From Paenibacillus whitsoniae (GTDB lineage Bacteria; Bacillota; Bacilli; Paenibacillales; NBRC-103111): a DNA stretch of 64,000 nucleotides. The translations under genes and the position numbers were made by a program. The stretch spans positions 62,001-126,000 of the forward strand of contig NZ_RXHU01000015.1 in NCBI RefSeq assembly GCF_003955665.1. Reading direction: 5' to 3'. Below are positions 52,137 to 61,841 of this stretch, one piece after another; the stretch's first letter is position 1; each line of letters begins with the position of its first letter. The notes under the pieces were generated by a model. That model did no database searches, had not been told where the DNA came from, and was given only the letters and a program-made list of their open reading frames with translations.

Positions 52137-53042
52137 TTATCTCTTGTCTTTCTGCGCTTGCTCAGCCCTCATATGATAGTCCCTATTCGTTTCAAGCTGG
52201 AACTCCTCCTGAATTCTCGCCATTGGCCACGCCTGGTCGTTGGACTCGAGGGTGAATACATTTTCCTGCGAAAAGCTTTCAATGCTCACCTTGCTTCCCA
52301 GTCTGCTTTGAATATCAAGCAGCTTCCCATATTGATGATCGATATGGAAAATCTGTTTCTCCAAGTCGATGGTTCTGGCCGCCCATCCCCCCCACTTGGA
52401 AGTCGAAGCCAGCACTTTTCCAGTCTTGTCAATCACCTTGGCATGATCCGTCCTAACGGAAGATATGACATAATAGGCATTCATCCAAGCATGAGCCTCG
52501 AGCGGGAAACCGCCGTCATACGCAGACAGCCAGGCGACAAGTTCGGCTCCTTTCGCTTTCAACGTTCGCCAGATCTCGGGATAGCCGATATCAAAGCAAA
52601 TCGCGATGCCGATCCTGCCAAAATCGGTATCGAACACAGGCACTTCGCTGCCCGGTGTGACACCATCCTCCTTCATTTCATAGTCGGTCGGATGATGTTT
52701 GAGATACTTTCCGGCCAACTGCCCGCCTCTATCGAAGACCCAAGCGGCAACATATTTCTTGCCATCGATCCACTCATGAACGCTAGCGATGATGTAGCTG
52801 TTGAGCCTCTTCGCTTGCGCAGAGAGCGCACGATACGTTTGCTGCGTTATTTCATCGGAAACTTCCTTACGATCTGTGCTGCCTGACTTGAGAAATACTT
52901 CCGGAAAACAAATCAGATCCGGCTGCAGATCGGTGAAGGCATCCAGCATGTTTACCGCCTTCTGGAGATTGTCCTCCGGTAAAGAACCCATGATGGATTC
53001 TTCCTGAAAACAGGTGGTAATGACGTTCACTTTTCTTGGCAT
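52137..53042 (-). CDS. Carbon-nitrogen (nitrilase-family) hydrolase
   Basis: A nitrilase-superfamily amidohydrolase of 301 residues with the catalytic triad Glu48 (LICFPEVF), Lys115 (GKYLKHH) and Cys149 (IAICFDIGYPE). It cleaves an amide, nitrile or carbamoyl C-N bond of a small cytosolic compound. Its placement at the head of an isomerase/dehydrogenase series suggests that a nitrogen-containing sugar or acyl-amide derivative is processed; this is inference. The ATG has AAAGGAG eight bases upstream. A stem-loop lies between this gene and the glycosidase gene upstream. Confidence 0.9.
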   Translation of the reverse strand: MPRKVNVITTCFQEESIMGSLPEDNLQKAVNMLDAFTDLQPDLICFPEVFLKSGSTDRKEVSDEITQQTYRALSAQAKRLNSYIIASVHEWIDGKKYVAAWVFDRGGQLAGKYLKHHPTDYEMKEDGVTPGSEVPVFDTDFGRIGIAICFDIGYPEIWRTLKAKGAELVAWLSAYDGGFPLEAHAWMNAYYVISSVRTDHAKVIDKTGKVLASTSKWGGWAARTIDLEKQIFHIDHQYGKLLDIQSRLGSKVSIESFSQENVFTLESNDQAWPMARIQEEFQLETNRDYHMRAEQAQKDKR

Positions 53043-53062
53043 GGGTTAAGCTCCTTTATGAT

Positions 53063-53083
53063 GGGCCGCCCCCAGGGCGGCCC
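53063..53083 (-). other. Intercistronic GC-rich stem-loop
   Basis: GGGCCGCC (53063-53070) pairs with GGCGGCCC (53076-53083) around a 5-base loop, just before the ribosome site of the nitrilase-family gene. It has no U-tract on the minus strand, so it more likely limits read-through or protects mRNA than terminates fully. Confidence 0.6.
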
Positions 53084-53111
53084 TTTCGTTCCTTCTATTG
53101 CAGTGTGCCAG

Positions 53112-55931
53112 TTAAGGGGTCTCTACTTTGACGAAATCCATGGATTCGATGACAAAGGAACCACTGCCGCTGCCAGCCGGTATCCCGATGCCGACGGTCG
53201 CGCTGACGGGTCCAGTAACCGTGATATTTTTGGAAATGGTGACGTAATCGGTTCCTAGGTTCGTCTTGGGCTCAGAGACATAGTTCGCGCCTTGATACCA
53301 TAAGTAGACGTTGGGATTTCCTTCTACCTTTTTGATTACCGCTGACAATCGATATGTTCCGGCTTCCTTGATTGAGACACCCGATTGTTTGATCGTAACG
53401 CGCTCCTCGCCGGAGGTCGTTTTCACCTGAACCGCATAGTTCCCAGCCTGCTGTCCTTGCACGGTGCAGATGCTGCCGCCCTTGCCAGATAAATAATCCC
53501 AGTTTTGCGGAGTCGCTGTACACAGGTTCATCCCGGGATCTCCGGTTAGATTGACAAAGTCCGCGTTCTTTAGCAATGATCTCGACTCCAGCGCAACTGC
53601 GCTTTTGACTTCAATCGGCCCTGAGCTTTCAATATAGGCTGTATTCGGAACGCGGATCACTTTATAGCCGTTCGCATCTGTTGTCACAGGGAGCGGCTTG
53701 TCGTAGAGATCTACAGCGGATACGATGTTTCCGCTAAACTTCATTTCGTAAGGCCCATCGACCGCATAGTCGGTGCCAATGATCGAAAGCGTGTTGCCAT
53801 TGGTTAAACCGAAGGAATGTCTGACTTTAAATACTTGGGCAGAGACGCCTGGCCACGTCAGCAACTCCTTGACAGTGCTCGCCTTGCGGATTTTATTATT
53901 AAACACGCCCAATACGTAGTAATCCGGTGAAGGAGAAAGGGTATTGCGATTGAAAAACACATCGAACGTCCCCATATTGATAAATTTACTGTAACCCCAC
54001 TTCAAATAATGAACGAACCATTCGACCGTTTTGTATAATCGTGTATCGGTATCCGGTGTTTGAAAGAGCATGTGCTCGGTCATCCAATATGAAGTGCCGG
54101 GACGGGCCGCCTTCAATTTATTCACCCAAGGTGTTGATTTCGAGGCTCCATCGATGATCTCGCTGTACCCATGGACATTATAAATGTCAAAGTAATCCGT
54201 GCCATTATGATACAGATTCGCTTGATCGAAAAAGGCTGTCGGCAGACTGACATTATTGGCTTCGTCCGAAAAGCCGCTCGTTAAAACCTGGGCATTCGGG
54301 TCTGCGCGCTTCACCTCCCGATACGCAATGGCAAGCAACTCCAGGTACTGGGCATTCGTCCCTGCAAACGTAGCCGCATTGCCTGAGCCTGGTTCTCCAT
54401 TGAAATTCACTTCATTGTAGATTTCCCAGTACTTGACTTCACCTTTATAACGGCTGACCGTCTGATAGATGTAATTCGCCCATTCGCCTTCAAAATCTCT
54501 CGGCACCCACCGTTCAGGTCGTTTCGCCAGGTTGCTTGTATTCATAATGGCTTCCGTCGATGGGATCGTTGCCCAGCGGGATGGGTAGCCCAGCACACCT
54601 AGAACGTCAAGCCCTGCTGCCCGGCTTTTGGCAACATATTGGTCTGTCTTCTCCCAGTTGAAAGCCCCTTTCACAGGTTCAACCACATTCCAGAGAAAGA
54701 CTTTGGCATCCGCCCACGTACGTGAGATTCGCGCATTCACATCTGTCCAGATCTTGGGGTCCCAATCATAGCGGGAATGAAATCCATAGAAGTCCGCATA
54801 GACCCCGTCCGTGACAGAGGCATTATTCGCCGGGAGCACGGCAATTGCGCTATCATAGCTGCTAAGCAGGCTGCTCCCTGAGAATACCTTCGTTTTCAGC
54901 TTGTAGTACCCTTGCCCATTCAGTTCAGGCAAAGCCAATTCATGAATGGCATATTTGCCATCGTTCGCTGATTGGACGGTGAAGCTTTTACTCATGACAT
55001 CTTGATCGTAAGGATCCTTCGCGGCGATTTCCACCGTGTAATTCTGATTTTGTCCGCTGTAGTTCAGCGATAGCATAGGGAAGATAACGTTCTCCCCCGC
55101 AACGTATTGCTGCGTCTCTGCGCGCCAAGCCGGAGCCAACGTATGGTAATTCGTGGCTCTATGCCAATTGGTTCGATACCGCTCCACCGTCTTCATGTCA
55201 TTCTTGACGAGCAGGCTTGTATCGCCGTCTGCCTGAAACTTACTATCGGGCACGCTTAGCAATTCTGAAGCAGCTAGCTCTCTTGTTGAGATTTTGAGCT
55301 GCTCCACGTTAAAGGGTTCCGATTTCTCCACCTGAAACACATGCGAATACATATCTTCCGTTAACGGCCCTGTAATCGCCACTTCACTGACAATGTTGTT
55401 TAAGCTGGCGAGCTGCTGTTGAATCCCATTTAGATATAAGCGGATGCGGCTAATGTTATTCGACGGCGTATAATTCCAGGATAAGGCCACATTAATACGC
55501 TCTCCCGGCGTGTAGGCAAAAGAAGTAAGCGCACCGCTAAACGATTCACTGCCATTTTTGCGATACACAAATTTCAATTGCGCGTTCTCTTCAGCAGGCG
55601 GGATATAAATGCCTAATAATGTATTACTGCCACTGCCTAGATCTTTCGAGGGCGTTACGGCAAATGCGAACTCATAGTCATTCCCCGATTCTTCGGCTGG
55701 CTTGGTTGGATGCATGGTCATTTCAATTGTGCCTTGATCAGGGCGAAGAATGCCTCGCGTGTAATGCTTAAACAATGTGTCGTTCTGGTAGTAATACGTA
55801 TTCTGTGCATTGGCAGTGGCCGCATTCCCAATTGAGGGCGCAAGCGGCAACGCTGTAAGTGCTAGAACTGAAATCATCAACCATATCAGGATGGCTCTAC
55901 TCGGGATTCTGTTCCTTGATTTAGATCTCAT
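53112..55931 (-). CDS. Secreted clan-A-like glycosidase with N-terminal LamG-like and C-terminal CBM-like domains
   Basis: The 939-residue protein has a signal peptide (about 1-38, ending GNA). It continues with a concanavalin-type LamG-like domain (about 45-235), an Ig-like segment (about 260-395), a TIM barrel (about 400-720) and a C-terminal CBM4/9-like jelly roll (about 790-935). KYWEIYNEVN gives acid/base Glu507 and YWMTEHM the nucleophile candidate Glu619, as in GH39/GH10-type clan A enzymes. It is extracellular and encoded right after the beta-helix protein. The ATG at 55931 has AAAGGAGGT seven bases upstream; the longer frame from 56006 has none. Confidence 0.82.
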   Translation of the reverse strand: MRSKSRNRIPSRAILIWLMISVLALTALPLAPSIGNAATANAQNTYYYQNDTLFKHYTRGILRPDQGTIEMTMHPTKPAEESGNDYEFAFAVTPSKDLGSGSNTLLGIYIPPAEENAQLKFVYRKNGSESFSGALTSFAYTPGERINVALSWNYTPSNNISRIRLYLNGIQQQLASLNNIVSEVAITGPLTEDMYSHVFQVEKSEPFNVEQLKISTRELAASELLSVPDSKFQADGDTSLLVKNDMKTVERYRTNWHRATNYHTLAPAWRAETQQYVAGENVIFPMLSLNYSGQNQNYTVEIAAKDPYDQDVMSKSFTVQSANDGKYAIHELALPELNGQGYYKLKTKVFSGSSLLSSYDSAIAVLPANNASVTDGVYADFYGFHSRYDWDPKIWTDVNARISRTWADAKVFLWNVVEPVKGAFNWEKTDQYVAKSRAAGLDVLGVLGYPSRWATIPSTEAIMNTSNLAKRPERWVPRDFEGEWANYIYQTVSRYKGEVKYWEIYNEVNFNGEPGSGNAATFAGTNAQYLELLAIAYREVKRADPNAQVLTSGFSDEANNVSLPTAFFDQANLYHNGTDYFDIYNVHGYSEIIDGASKSTPWVNKLKAARPGTSYWMTEHMLFQTPDTDTRLYKTVEWFVHYLKWGYSKFINMGTFDVFFNRNTLSPSPDYYVLGVFNNKIRKASTVKELLTWPGVSAQVFKVRHSFGLTNGNTLSIIGTDYAVDGPYEMKFSGNIVSAVDLYDKPLPVTTDANGYKVIRVPNTAYIESSGPIEVKSAVALESRSLLKNADFVNLTGDPGMNLCTATPQNWDYLSGKGGSICTVQGQQAGNYAVQVKTTSGEERVTIKQSGVSIKEAGTYRLSAVIKKVEGNPNVYLWYQGANYVSEPKTNLGTDYVTISKNITVTGPVSATVGIGIPAGSGSGSFVIESMDFVKVETP

Positions 55932-56027
55932 GCTTTCAACCTCCTTTGATTGTATTAAAAACCAGATTCCCCCAACAACTGGACAAAAAGAAGATATTCC
56001 TGACAATCCTACGAACTAAATGCTTAG

Positions 56028-59000
56028 CTATTCACCGCTTATTCTGGCTGCCATAAACGCCATGTCGCTCATGCCAACGACTCCGTCATGATCCACGTCC
56101 GCAACCTGCGCCTCTGACCAATTCGAACTGGCTGTTGTACTGCCATAGTAGTAAGCGACGATCGCCAGATCGCCAACGGTAATACCGGGTTGACCGTTAA
56201 TATTGCCGGTTTCAGTCAATATGCGGGCCGATTCGAAATAGCTGATCGCTGCTTCCAATGCTTGAAGCGCAGCATCCACTTCAGCTTGCGCAGCGTTGTC
56301 CGACTGAACGATCGCTTGTGCGGCAAGAAGCGCTGCGGTAAGCCCCGGCCCTCTAAGCGCAAGAGTCCCAGGGAAATAGCTGCCGATCGCATAGCCTTCT
56401 ACGGCACCCTGCATAAGCGCTTCGCCTGCTGCAATCCTCGCAATCAGCTCTTCTTTGTTCACATGCCCGAGAATTTGAATCGTATAGCTGGCCGCGCCCA
56501 CATTCGTTTCCACACCCTGCCCGGTGGCAATTTTCACTTGTTGAGCGGCAAACCCGGACGTACTGGAAACCGACGTTTCCTTGGCTGTAAACTTCAATTC
56601 CACTACGCTTGCTGCCCCGGATATCGCATTGCTGCTTCCTAGGCCGGCAAGGACCAAATGAATTTTGCCCTGTGCGGCTTGCTGCTGCTCCTGAACAATC
56701 TGGATGCCGCTGCGAGCGCTTTGGGCGCTAACATATTCCAAGCGTTCCGGGTCATATACAACGGAAAATTCCAAAGCAGATACGTTCAGCACATCCTTGA
56801 GACCTGCAGTTAGGACCATATCCTCGCCTGAACGGACATTCATCGGCCCTGTGAGGACGAGCGCTGCCGTTGGGTCTGTCCCTGGGTCTGGCTGAGCCTG
56901 AATTTGAAAAGAAACCTGCGTTACGTTATAAACATCATCCGTAACCGTTAAACGATAGAAGCCTGGATCGTGAATTACCGTTCCTGACAAGAAGTTGGGA
57001 TTCACCAGAATCTCCGTCTCCAGCGTGACCGGGGACAAGAGGTACTCGGTTGCCCATTCGCTTACTTCCTTGTCGACTTTGCCATCTGGAGCATCCACGG
57101 TTGAGACAATCTCGTAAGTCCCTGTCTCCGTCTGCCTTTCCCCGGTCAACGTTGATAAGCGGTAGAGCATGCCTCTTCCTTTGTTAAATACCGGCGTAAC
57201 GTCGCCTGTATATAATTGACCGTCGACGACACCCGTCACAACCGGCGCTGCCGTGTCAATGGTGAAACCGACGATGGTCGTCTGCGAGCGATACGTCACA
57301 CGCAGCTCATAGACGCCGGACTGTGCAATCGGCGTGCCAGACAGATAGGCAATCGGCGTATCGCCATTGCGCGTGAGCCAGGCTTCCCCACGATCGTAGG
57401 TCGCTGCAACAACGCTGCCGTAGACCTGCCCGTTCATCACGCCGGTCACAACCGGTGCTGGGATGAACGGATGCTGTTCCTCATAAGCGCCGATGTCTGG
57501 CGCATCCCCCGCTGGAATCGGATTGCCTAGAAAATCAACGGCAAGGCCGACATTAGCCCCGGCGTCAATGGCAGGCGATATCGGCTGCAAGGCATAATTG
57601 GGCTGACTCGTATCCATGAACAGCGGATCGCCCATTATGGCGTGCAGATCCTGATTCTTTTCTACTGAATAGCTGGTCGAAGCCCCAAACATCTGATTGG
57701 CTTTGTAGATCTTCTCGGTTCCGCCTTGATTCCAGTACACGCCGCCAGCGTTCGCATCTGAACGCGCATATAAATTATGGTCGATCGTAAGTCCGCTAAT
57801 CGCTGCTTCGTTATCGGCGTGGAAGGACATCATGTAGTTGCCTTCATTGCCGGCGATCACATTGTTGACGACAGCAACATTGTGCAGCGCGCCGTACGCC
57901 CCTGGAACGGTCTTTCCTTGAACCCGGATGAACACCGCCGCTTCCCTGTTGACCACATCCGCTTTAAAGCGTGAACTGGCAATCGTGTTGTTGTAGACCG
58001 TTGTACCGTCAATGAGGCCAAGCTTGGTATTTAAATAAATCCCTGAATTAAAATAGTCTGTCGAAGTGACCTTGCCGGCATGATGAATGAGATTGTGGTG
58101 GATCGAGGTGTTGGTAGCATCTGCGGAAGAGGTAAAGATAAGAATGCCTGAGCGGTACACATCATGAATGTGGTTTTGCTGAATGATGGTTTCGGTGGAA
58201 GAATCCACTAGAATACCTGCGTGGTATAAGTTCCCCCTTGCGGATGTTCCGCCTTTGCCTTTGTAAATATCACGGCCGATCTGATCGATTTCATTTTTTT
58301 CAATCGTATTCTGCTTGGAATTCGCGCCAGCGGCCCCGCCCACGATTTGGATTCCGACGGTGTCTCCATCGTCCGTATCAAGCAGACCAATGCCGTGCAC
58401 ATGATTGCCGCTTATGACATTATTCGAAGCCCCTCCCTCCAAGGCAATGCCGAAATAATTCATATCGTAAATCTCGTTATTGAGGAGCTGAATATCACTA
58501 GCCCCGCTAATGCGCACCCCCGCTCTGTCCACGCCATGAATACTGGAATTTTTAATCGTGACATGATGACTCCCCGTACCGATGAACATGACAAAGTCGT
58601 ATCCGCCACGGAAGTCTATACCATCAAGAATAAGGTAATTTTTTCCATTTGAAGAAAAAGCAAAGGTGCCATTTTTTTTCGCTACTTCGATGACATGATC
58701 GTTGAGCGTTCCTGTTGATGGTTTGTAATACACACTCCCCGTGACAGAGTCTGCGACGAAGGAGCCTGGCGTCAACGAACCGATCGTCGGGCCTTGCAAT
58801 CGGGCATCGATATGATTGCCGGTCAGCCGTTTCCCATCTTCCAGCATAACGATCCTCAAGGCATCCCCCGTCAGTCCCGTTTGCTTATACTCGCCGTTGG
58901 CATCCGGGCCCACCCAGGAATCCGCTCGCGCTGCGCCGCTGATCACCGGCTGTGCCAACGAGGGGTCGCCATAGGCGCCGAATCGGATCGGATCGCTGCT

Positions 59001-59282
59001 CGTTCCGGAGGCTATAGGGCGTAGCGTAACCCCCTGCCAAGTCTGCCCGCTTTTAAACAACACCTGATCTCCGGGCTGCAGGGACACACTGTTCACCTTC
59101 GTAATCGTTCTCCAGGCTCCCTCGGATGAAAGCCCATCATTGTTGTCGTTTCCATCCGAGGCATCCACATAGTACGCAACTCCAGCCGCATGAGCGGTAT
59201 GCGACAGGGCCAACATCCCGATTACACCCAAGCAAACCATGAACAAGAGTACAATTTCTTTGCGAATTCGATTGGCTAACAA
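56028..59282 (-). CDS. Secreted right-handed beta-helix protein with cohesin, FIVAR-like and dockerin modules
   Basis: This 1084-residue protein has a signal peptide (about 1-32, ending AHA) and a right-handed beta-helix (about 40-590), as in polysaccharide lyases and parallel-helix hydrolases. Two repeats with VTGVxxGQxY (about 600-800) follow, then a cohesin-type beta-sandwich (about 805-940, DMVLTAGLKDVLNVSALEFSV), a FIVAR-like helical module (about 945-1018) and a dockerin-like C-terminus (ADVDHDGVVGMSDMAFMA). The start is a TTG with GGAGG eight bases upstream; the nearby ATG is out of frame and meets a stop at once. The enzyme activity cannot be assigned from sequence alone. Confidence 0.85.
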   Translation of the reverse strand: MLANRIRKEIVLLFMVCLGVIGMLALSHTAHAAGVAYYVDASDGNDNNDGLSSEGAWRTITKVNSVSLQPGDQVLFKSGQTWQGVTLRPIASGTSSDPIRFGAYGDPSLAQPVISGAARADSWVGPDANGEYKQTGLTGDALRIVMLEDGKRLTGNHIDARLQGPTIGSLTPGSFVADSVTGSVYYKPSTGTLNDHVIEVAKKNGTFAFSSNGKNYLILDGIDFRGGYDFVMFIGTGSHHVTIKNSSIHGVDRAGVRISGASDIQLLNNEIYDMNYFGIALEGGASNNVISGNHVHGIGLLDTDDGDTVGIQIVGGAAGANSKQNTIEKNEIDQIGRDIYKGKGGTSARGNLYHAGILVDSSTETIIQQNHIHDVYRSGILIFTSSADATNTSIHHNLIHHAGKVTSTDYFNSGIYLNTKLGLIDGTTVYNNTIASSRFKADVVNREAAVFIRVQGKTVPGAYGALHNVAVVNNVIAGNEGNYMMSFHADNEAAISGLTIDHNLYARSDANAGGVYWNQGGTEKIYKANQMFGASTSYSVEKNQDLHAIMGDPLFMDTSQPNYALQPISPAIDAGANVGLAVDFLGNPIPAGDAPDIGAYEEQHPFIPAPVVTGVMNGQVYGSVVAATYDRGEAWLTRNGDTPIAYLSGTPIAQSGVYELRVTYRSQTTIVGFTIDTAAPVVTGVVDGQLYTGDVTPVFNKGRGMLYRLSTLTGERQTETGTYEIVSTVDAPDGKVDKEVSEWATEYLLSPVTLETEILVNPNFLSGTVIHDPGFYRLTVTDDVYNVTQVSFQIQAQPDPGTDPTAALVLTGPMNVRSGEDMVLTAGLKDVLNVSALEFSVVYDPERLEYVSAQSARSGIQIVQEQQQAAQGKIHLVLAGLGSSNAISGAASVVELKFTAKETSVSSTSGFAAQQVKIATGQGVETNVGAASYTIQILGHVNKEELIARIAAGEALMQGAVEGYAIGSYFPGTLALRGPGLTAALLAAQAIVQSDNAAQAEVDAALQALEAAISYFESARILTETGNINGQPGITVGDLAIVAYYYGSTTASSNWSEAQVADVDHDGVVGMSDMAFMAARISGE

Positions 59283-59369
59283 ACCATTTGCCTCCTTTCG
59301 ATTTACATGTGAGAGGCCGCTCAGTTCTTCCTGAACATGAACGACCTCCTGCTCTTTCAGTGCCCAAAG

Positions 59370-60893
59370 CTATTTCTTCTTCGTGTACCACTCGTTCATT
59401 GCGTCGATGGCCGCTTTGCCGCCTTTGGCGTTAAACTCCTCTACGAATTTGTCGAACTCGCCAAGATCGCGTTTGCCCATAATAAATTTGAGGGCATTCT
59501 CCTCCGTAAAATTGCGCAGCTCTGTAAATTTCGTGTCATACGCATCGATAGCTGGCGCATAGGCCGTTTCTTCGCGGTTTTGTTTGAATTTCAGCAGCGG
59601 CTCGTAGTAGGGTAGGAAGCCTTTGGCCTTCAAACGGGCGTTGAAGCTTGGGTCGGTATCGCCGAAGAAGTAGAGCGTGCGCCACGCGATATTGTTGCTC
59701 TGATCCAGCGTCTGCACAGGTTCGCCGTTCTCCACCTTGTAATCCTGGCCCTCAATGCCGTAGGTCAGGAACTTATCCGTTTCGCTGCTCAGAATGTAGT
59801 TGATATATGCTGCGGCGCCTTCCTTATTTTTAGCTTGCTTCGGAATGACGACATAGGAGGCCGGGATGCCTTCCTCCTGGAAGCCGGACTGTCCGTTCTT
59901 GCCGGCAATCGGAGCAATATATTGGAGCGTACCGCCGTTTTTCTTCTCAGCGATGGACTTGTCGATCGCGTAAGCATCCGCCCAGTATACGGAACTAAAG
60001 GCGGCTGTGCCGTTGATCATTTTATCTTTAATATCTTTATTAATGGCAAATTCCTGATCAATCAGCCCTTCCGAGTACCATTTTTTCATTTCGGTAAGAA
60101 ATTCCTTATACTCCGGCTGCAGCCACGAGAAGACCAGCTTGCCGTCCTTCACCATCGTTGCGTTGCCGACGCCGTACGTTGCCGCATATGGAGCGAACGA
60201 CCCCATGAATGCCCCGGGATTGCCGCCGGTCGCAGTGAGCGGAGCGATGTTTTTCTTCTCCTTGATCGTTTTCAACGTCGTATACATGTCATTCATCGTC
60301 GCAGGATCTTTCAGACCGAGCTCCTTCAGAATGTCAGTGCGTTCCAGCATCCCGTTGCCAACTTTTTGCGCGACTCGGACCGGCATGCCGTAAATTTTGC
60401 CGTCAAGGCGAGCTGCGTCTGTAATTTCCTTGGGGAGATAGGTGGACATGTTCGGGATATACGTCTTGATCAAATCGTCCAGCGGTTCGAAAGCCCCCTG
60501 CTGCGCCAGCTTGAAGTAATTTGATTTGCCGTTGACCCATAGAATATCAGGCACATCGCCGGAAGCGAGAATAATCGAAACCTTTTGATCGGAATTATCT
60601 TTGGGCAGCGATTCGTATTTGACGTTAAAGCCGGACTTCTCTTTCAAAACGTTGACGAGCTTATTGTTGTTCATCGTATCGGAGCCCTTGAACTGCTCCA
60701 TCGACGGATGGTAAACCCGCATGACCGTTACATCCTTGTTCTTCACACCGCCGGCATTCGTTGCCGTACTCGAGGATCCAGGCGTAGACGTGGACGTGCT
60801 TGTACCGCCCCCCTCGTTGCCTCCACACGCAGCCGCAACGCCGGCCAGCAGGATCGTCGATAATCCGAGAAATGCCATTTTTTTCATATTCAT
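59370..60893 (-). CDS. Carbohydrate-binding lipoprotein of cluster 4
   Basis: A binding protein of 507 residues, lipidated at Cys23 (VAAAC), with a Gly/Ser/Thr linker and then a type I binding-protein fold (PKDNSDQKVSIILASGDVPDILW, AAAYINYILSSETDKFLTYGIEG). It works with the two permeases encoded upstream (62792 and 61822). It is not a close relative of the two cluster 3 binding proteins. The ATG has GGGAGGG seven bases upstream. It is followed after 87 bp by the beta-helix protein gene, so the import and degradation genes share an operon. Confidence 0.93.
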   Translation of the reverse strand: MNMKKMAFLGLSTILLAGVAAACGGNEGGGTSTSTSTPGSSSTATNAGGVKNKDVTVMRVYHPSMEQFKGSDTMNNNKLVNVLKEKSGFNVKYESLPKDNSDQKVSIILASGDVPDILWVNGKSNYFKLAQQGAFEPLDDLIKTYIPNMSTYLPKEITDAARLDGKIYGMPVRVAQKVGNGMLERTDILKELGLKDPATMNDMYTTLKTIKEKKNIAPLTATGGNPGAFMGSFAPYAATYGVGNATMVKDGKLVFSWLQPEYKEFLTEMKKWYSEGLIDQEFAINKDIKDKMINGTAAFSSVYWADAYAIDKSIAEKKNGGTLQYIAPIAGKNGQSGFQEEGIPASYVVIPKQAKNKEGAAAYINYILSSETDKFLTYGIEGQDYKVENGEPVQTLDQSNNIAWRTLYFFGDTDPSFNARLKAKGFLPYYEPLLKFKQNREETAYAPAIDAYDTKFTELRNFTEENALKFIMGKRDLGEFDKFVEEFNAKGGKAAIDAMNEWYTKKK

Positions 60894-60955
60894 GCATATA
60901 CCCTCCCTTTGTCATCTCATGCTTATGTTAAGCTTCGCACAGATCCAGGGCAGCG

Positions 60956-61822
60956 CTACCCTTTCACCGCACCAATCATAACCCCTTTGACGAAATACCG
61001 TTGAATAAATGGATATACGAACAATATCGGCAGCACCGCACATAAAATCGCCGCAGCCCGAACGGTCTCGGGCGTCACTTCGCGAAAGACGTCGCTGACG
61101 ACCAGATCCGCCGACTTCTCGTCCGTGACGAGTTGGAGCAAAAACATTTGCAGCGGCATCCACGCTCGATCCGTGATATACATCATGGCCTGGAAAAATT
61201 GGTTCCAGTACCCCACTGCGTAGAACATCCCGACAGTCGCCAACGACGGCACCGAGAGCGGCAAGTAAATCGCGAACAGAATGCGGAAGTTTGAAGCGCC
61301 GTCCATCCGGGCCGACTCCTCCAATGCGTCAGGGACGCCCATAAAGAAATTGCGGATCAGGATCAAATTAAATGGCGCCAGCGCCCCCGGCAGAATCAGC
61401 GCCCACAGCGAGTTGAGCAGCCCGACGCCTTTTACCACCAGGTATGTCGGAATGAGCCCGCCGCTGAAGAACATCGTAATGACGAACAGCAGCATCATGA
61501 AGCGTGTATACGGCAGCCCTTTGCGTGATAAGGGATAAGCCGCCAGCACGGTAAGCGCCATCGAGATCAGCGTACCGATCACGGTGATGAAGATCGAGTT
61601 GCCGAAAGACGTATAGAACTGTTTGTTGGACAGGACATACTCGTATGAAATCGTTGTGAACCCTCGAGGCCACAGCACAATATCTTTCGCCAGCACATGC
61701 GCCTCGGAGCTGAATGATTTGGCCGCAATATGGATAAACGGCAGAATCATTGTCAAGGACAGCAGCGTGAGCAGCACTACATTGATATAGCTGAATACAT
61801 TTTCCCCTTTTGAACGGAGCAT
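60956..61822 (-). CDS. Carbohydrate ABC transporter permease (YtcP/LplC type)
   Basis: A six-helix permease of 288 residues with EAA loop ESARMDGASNFRILFAIYLP and C-terminal RYFVKGVMIGAVKG. It is partner to the LplB-type permease encoded 19 bp upstream, and its gene is followed by that of the binding protein. The start ATG has GGAAAGGAGG upstream. Confidence 0.93.
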   Translation of the reverse strand: MLRSKGENVFSYINVVLLTLLSLTMILPFIHIAAKSFSSEAHVLAKDIVLWPRGFTTISYEYVLSNKQFYTSFGNSIFITVIGTLISMALTVLAAYPLSRKGLPYTRFMMLLFVITMFFSGGLIPTYLVVKGVGLLNSLWALILPGALAPFNLILIRNFFMGVPDALEESARMDGASNFRILFAIYLPLSVPSLATVGMFYAVGYWNQFFQAMMYITDRAWMPLQMFLLQLVTDEKSADLVVSDVFREVTPETVRAAAILCAVLPILFVYPFIQRYFVKGVMIGAVKG

Positions 61823-61841
61823 CTTGCCGCCTCCTTTCCCT

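Noticed and set aside
59835..60524. Plus-strand open frame of 229 codons
   Set aside because: It is antisense to the cluster 4 binding-protein gene and matches no family.
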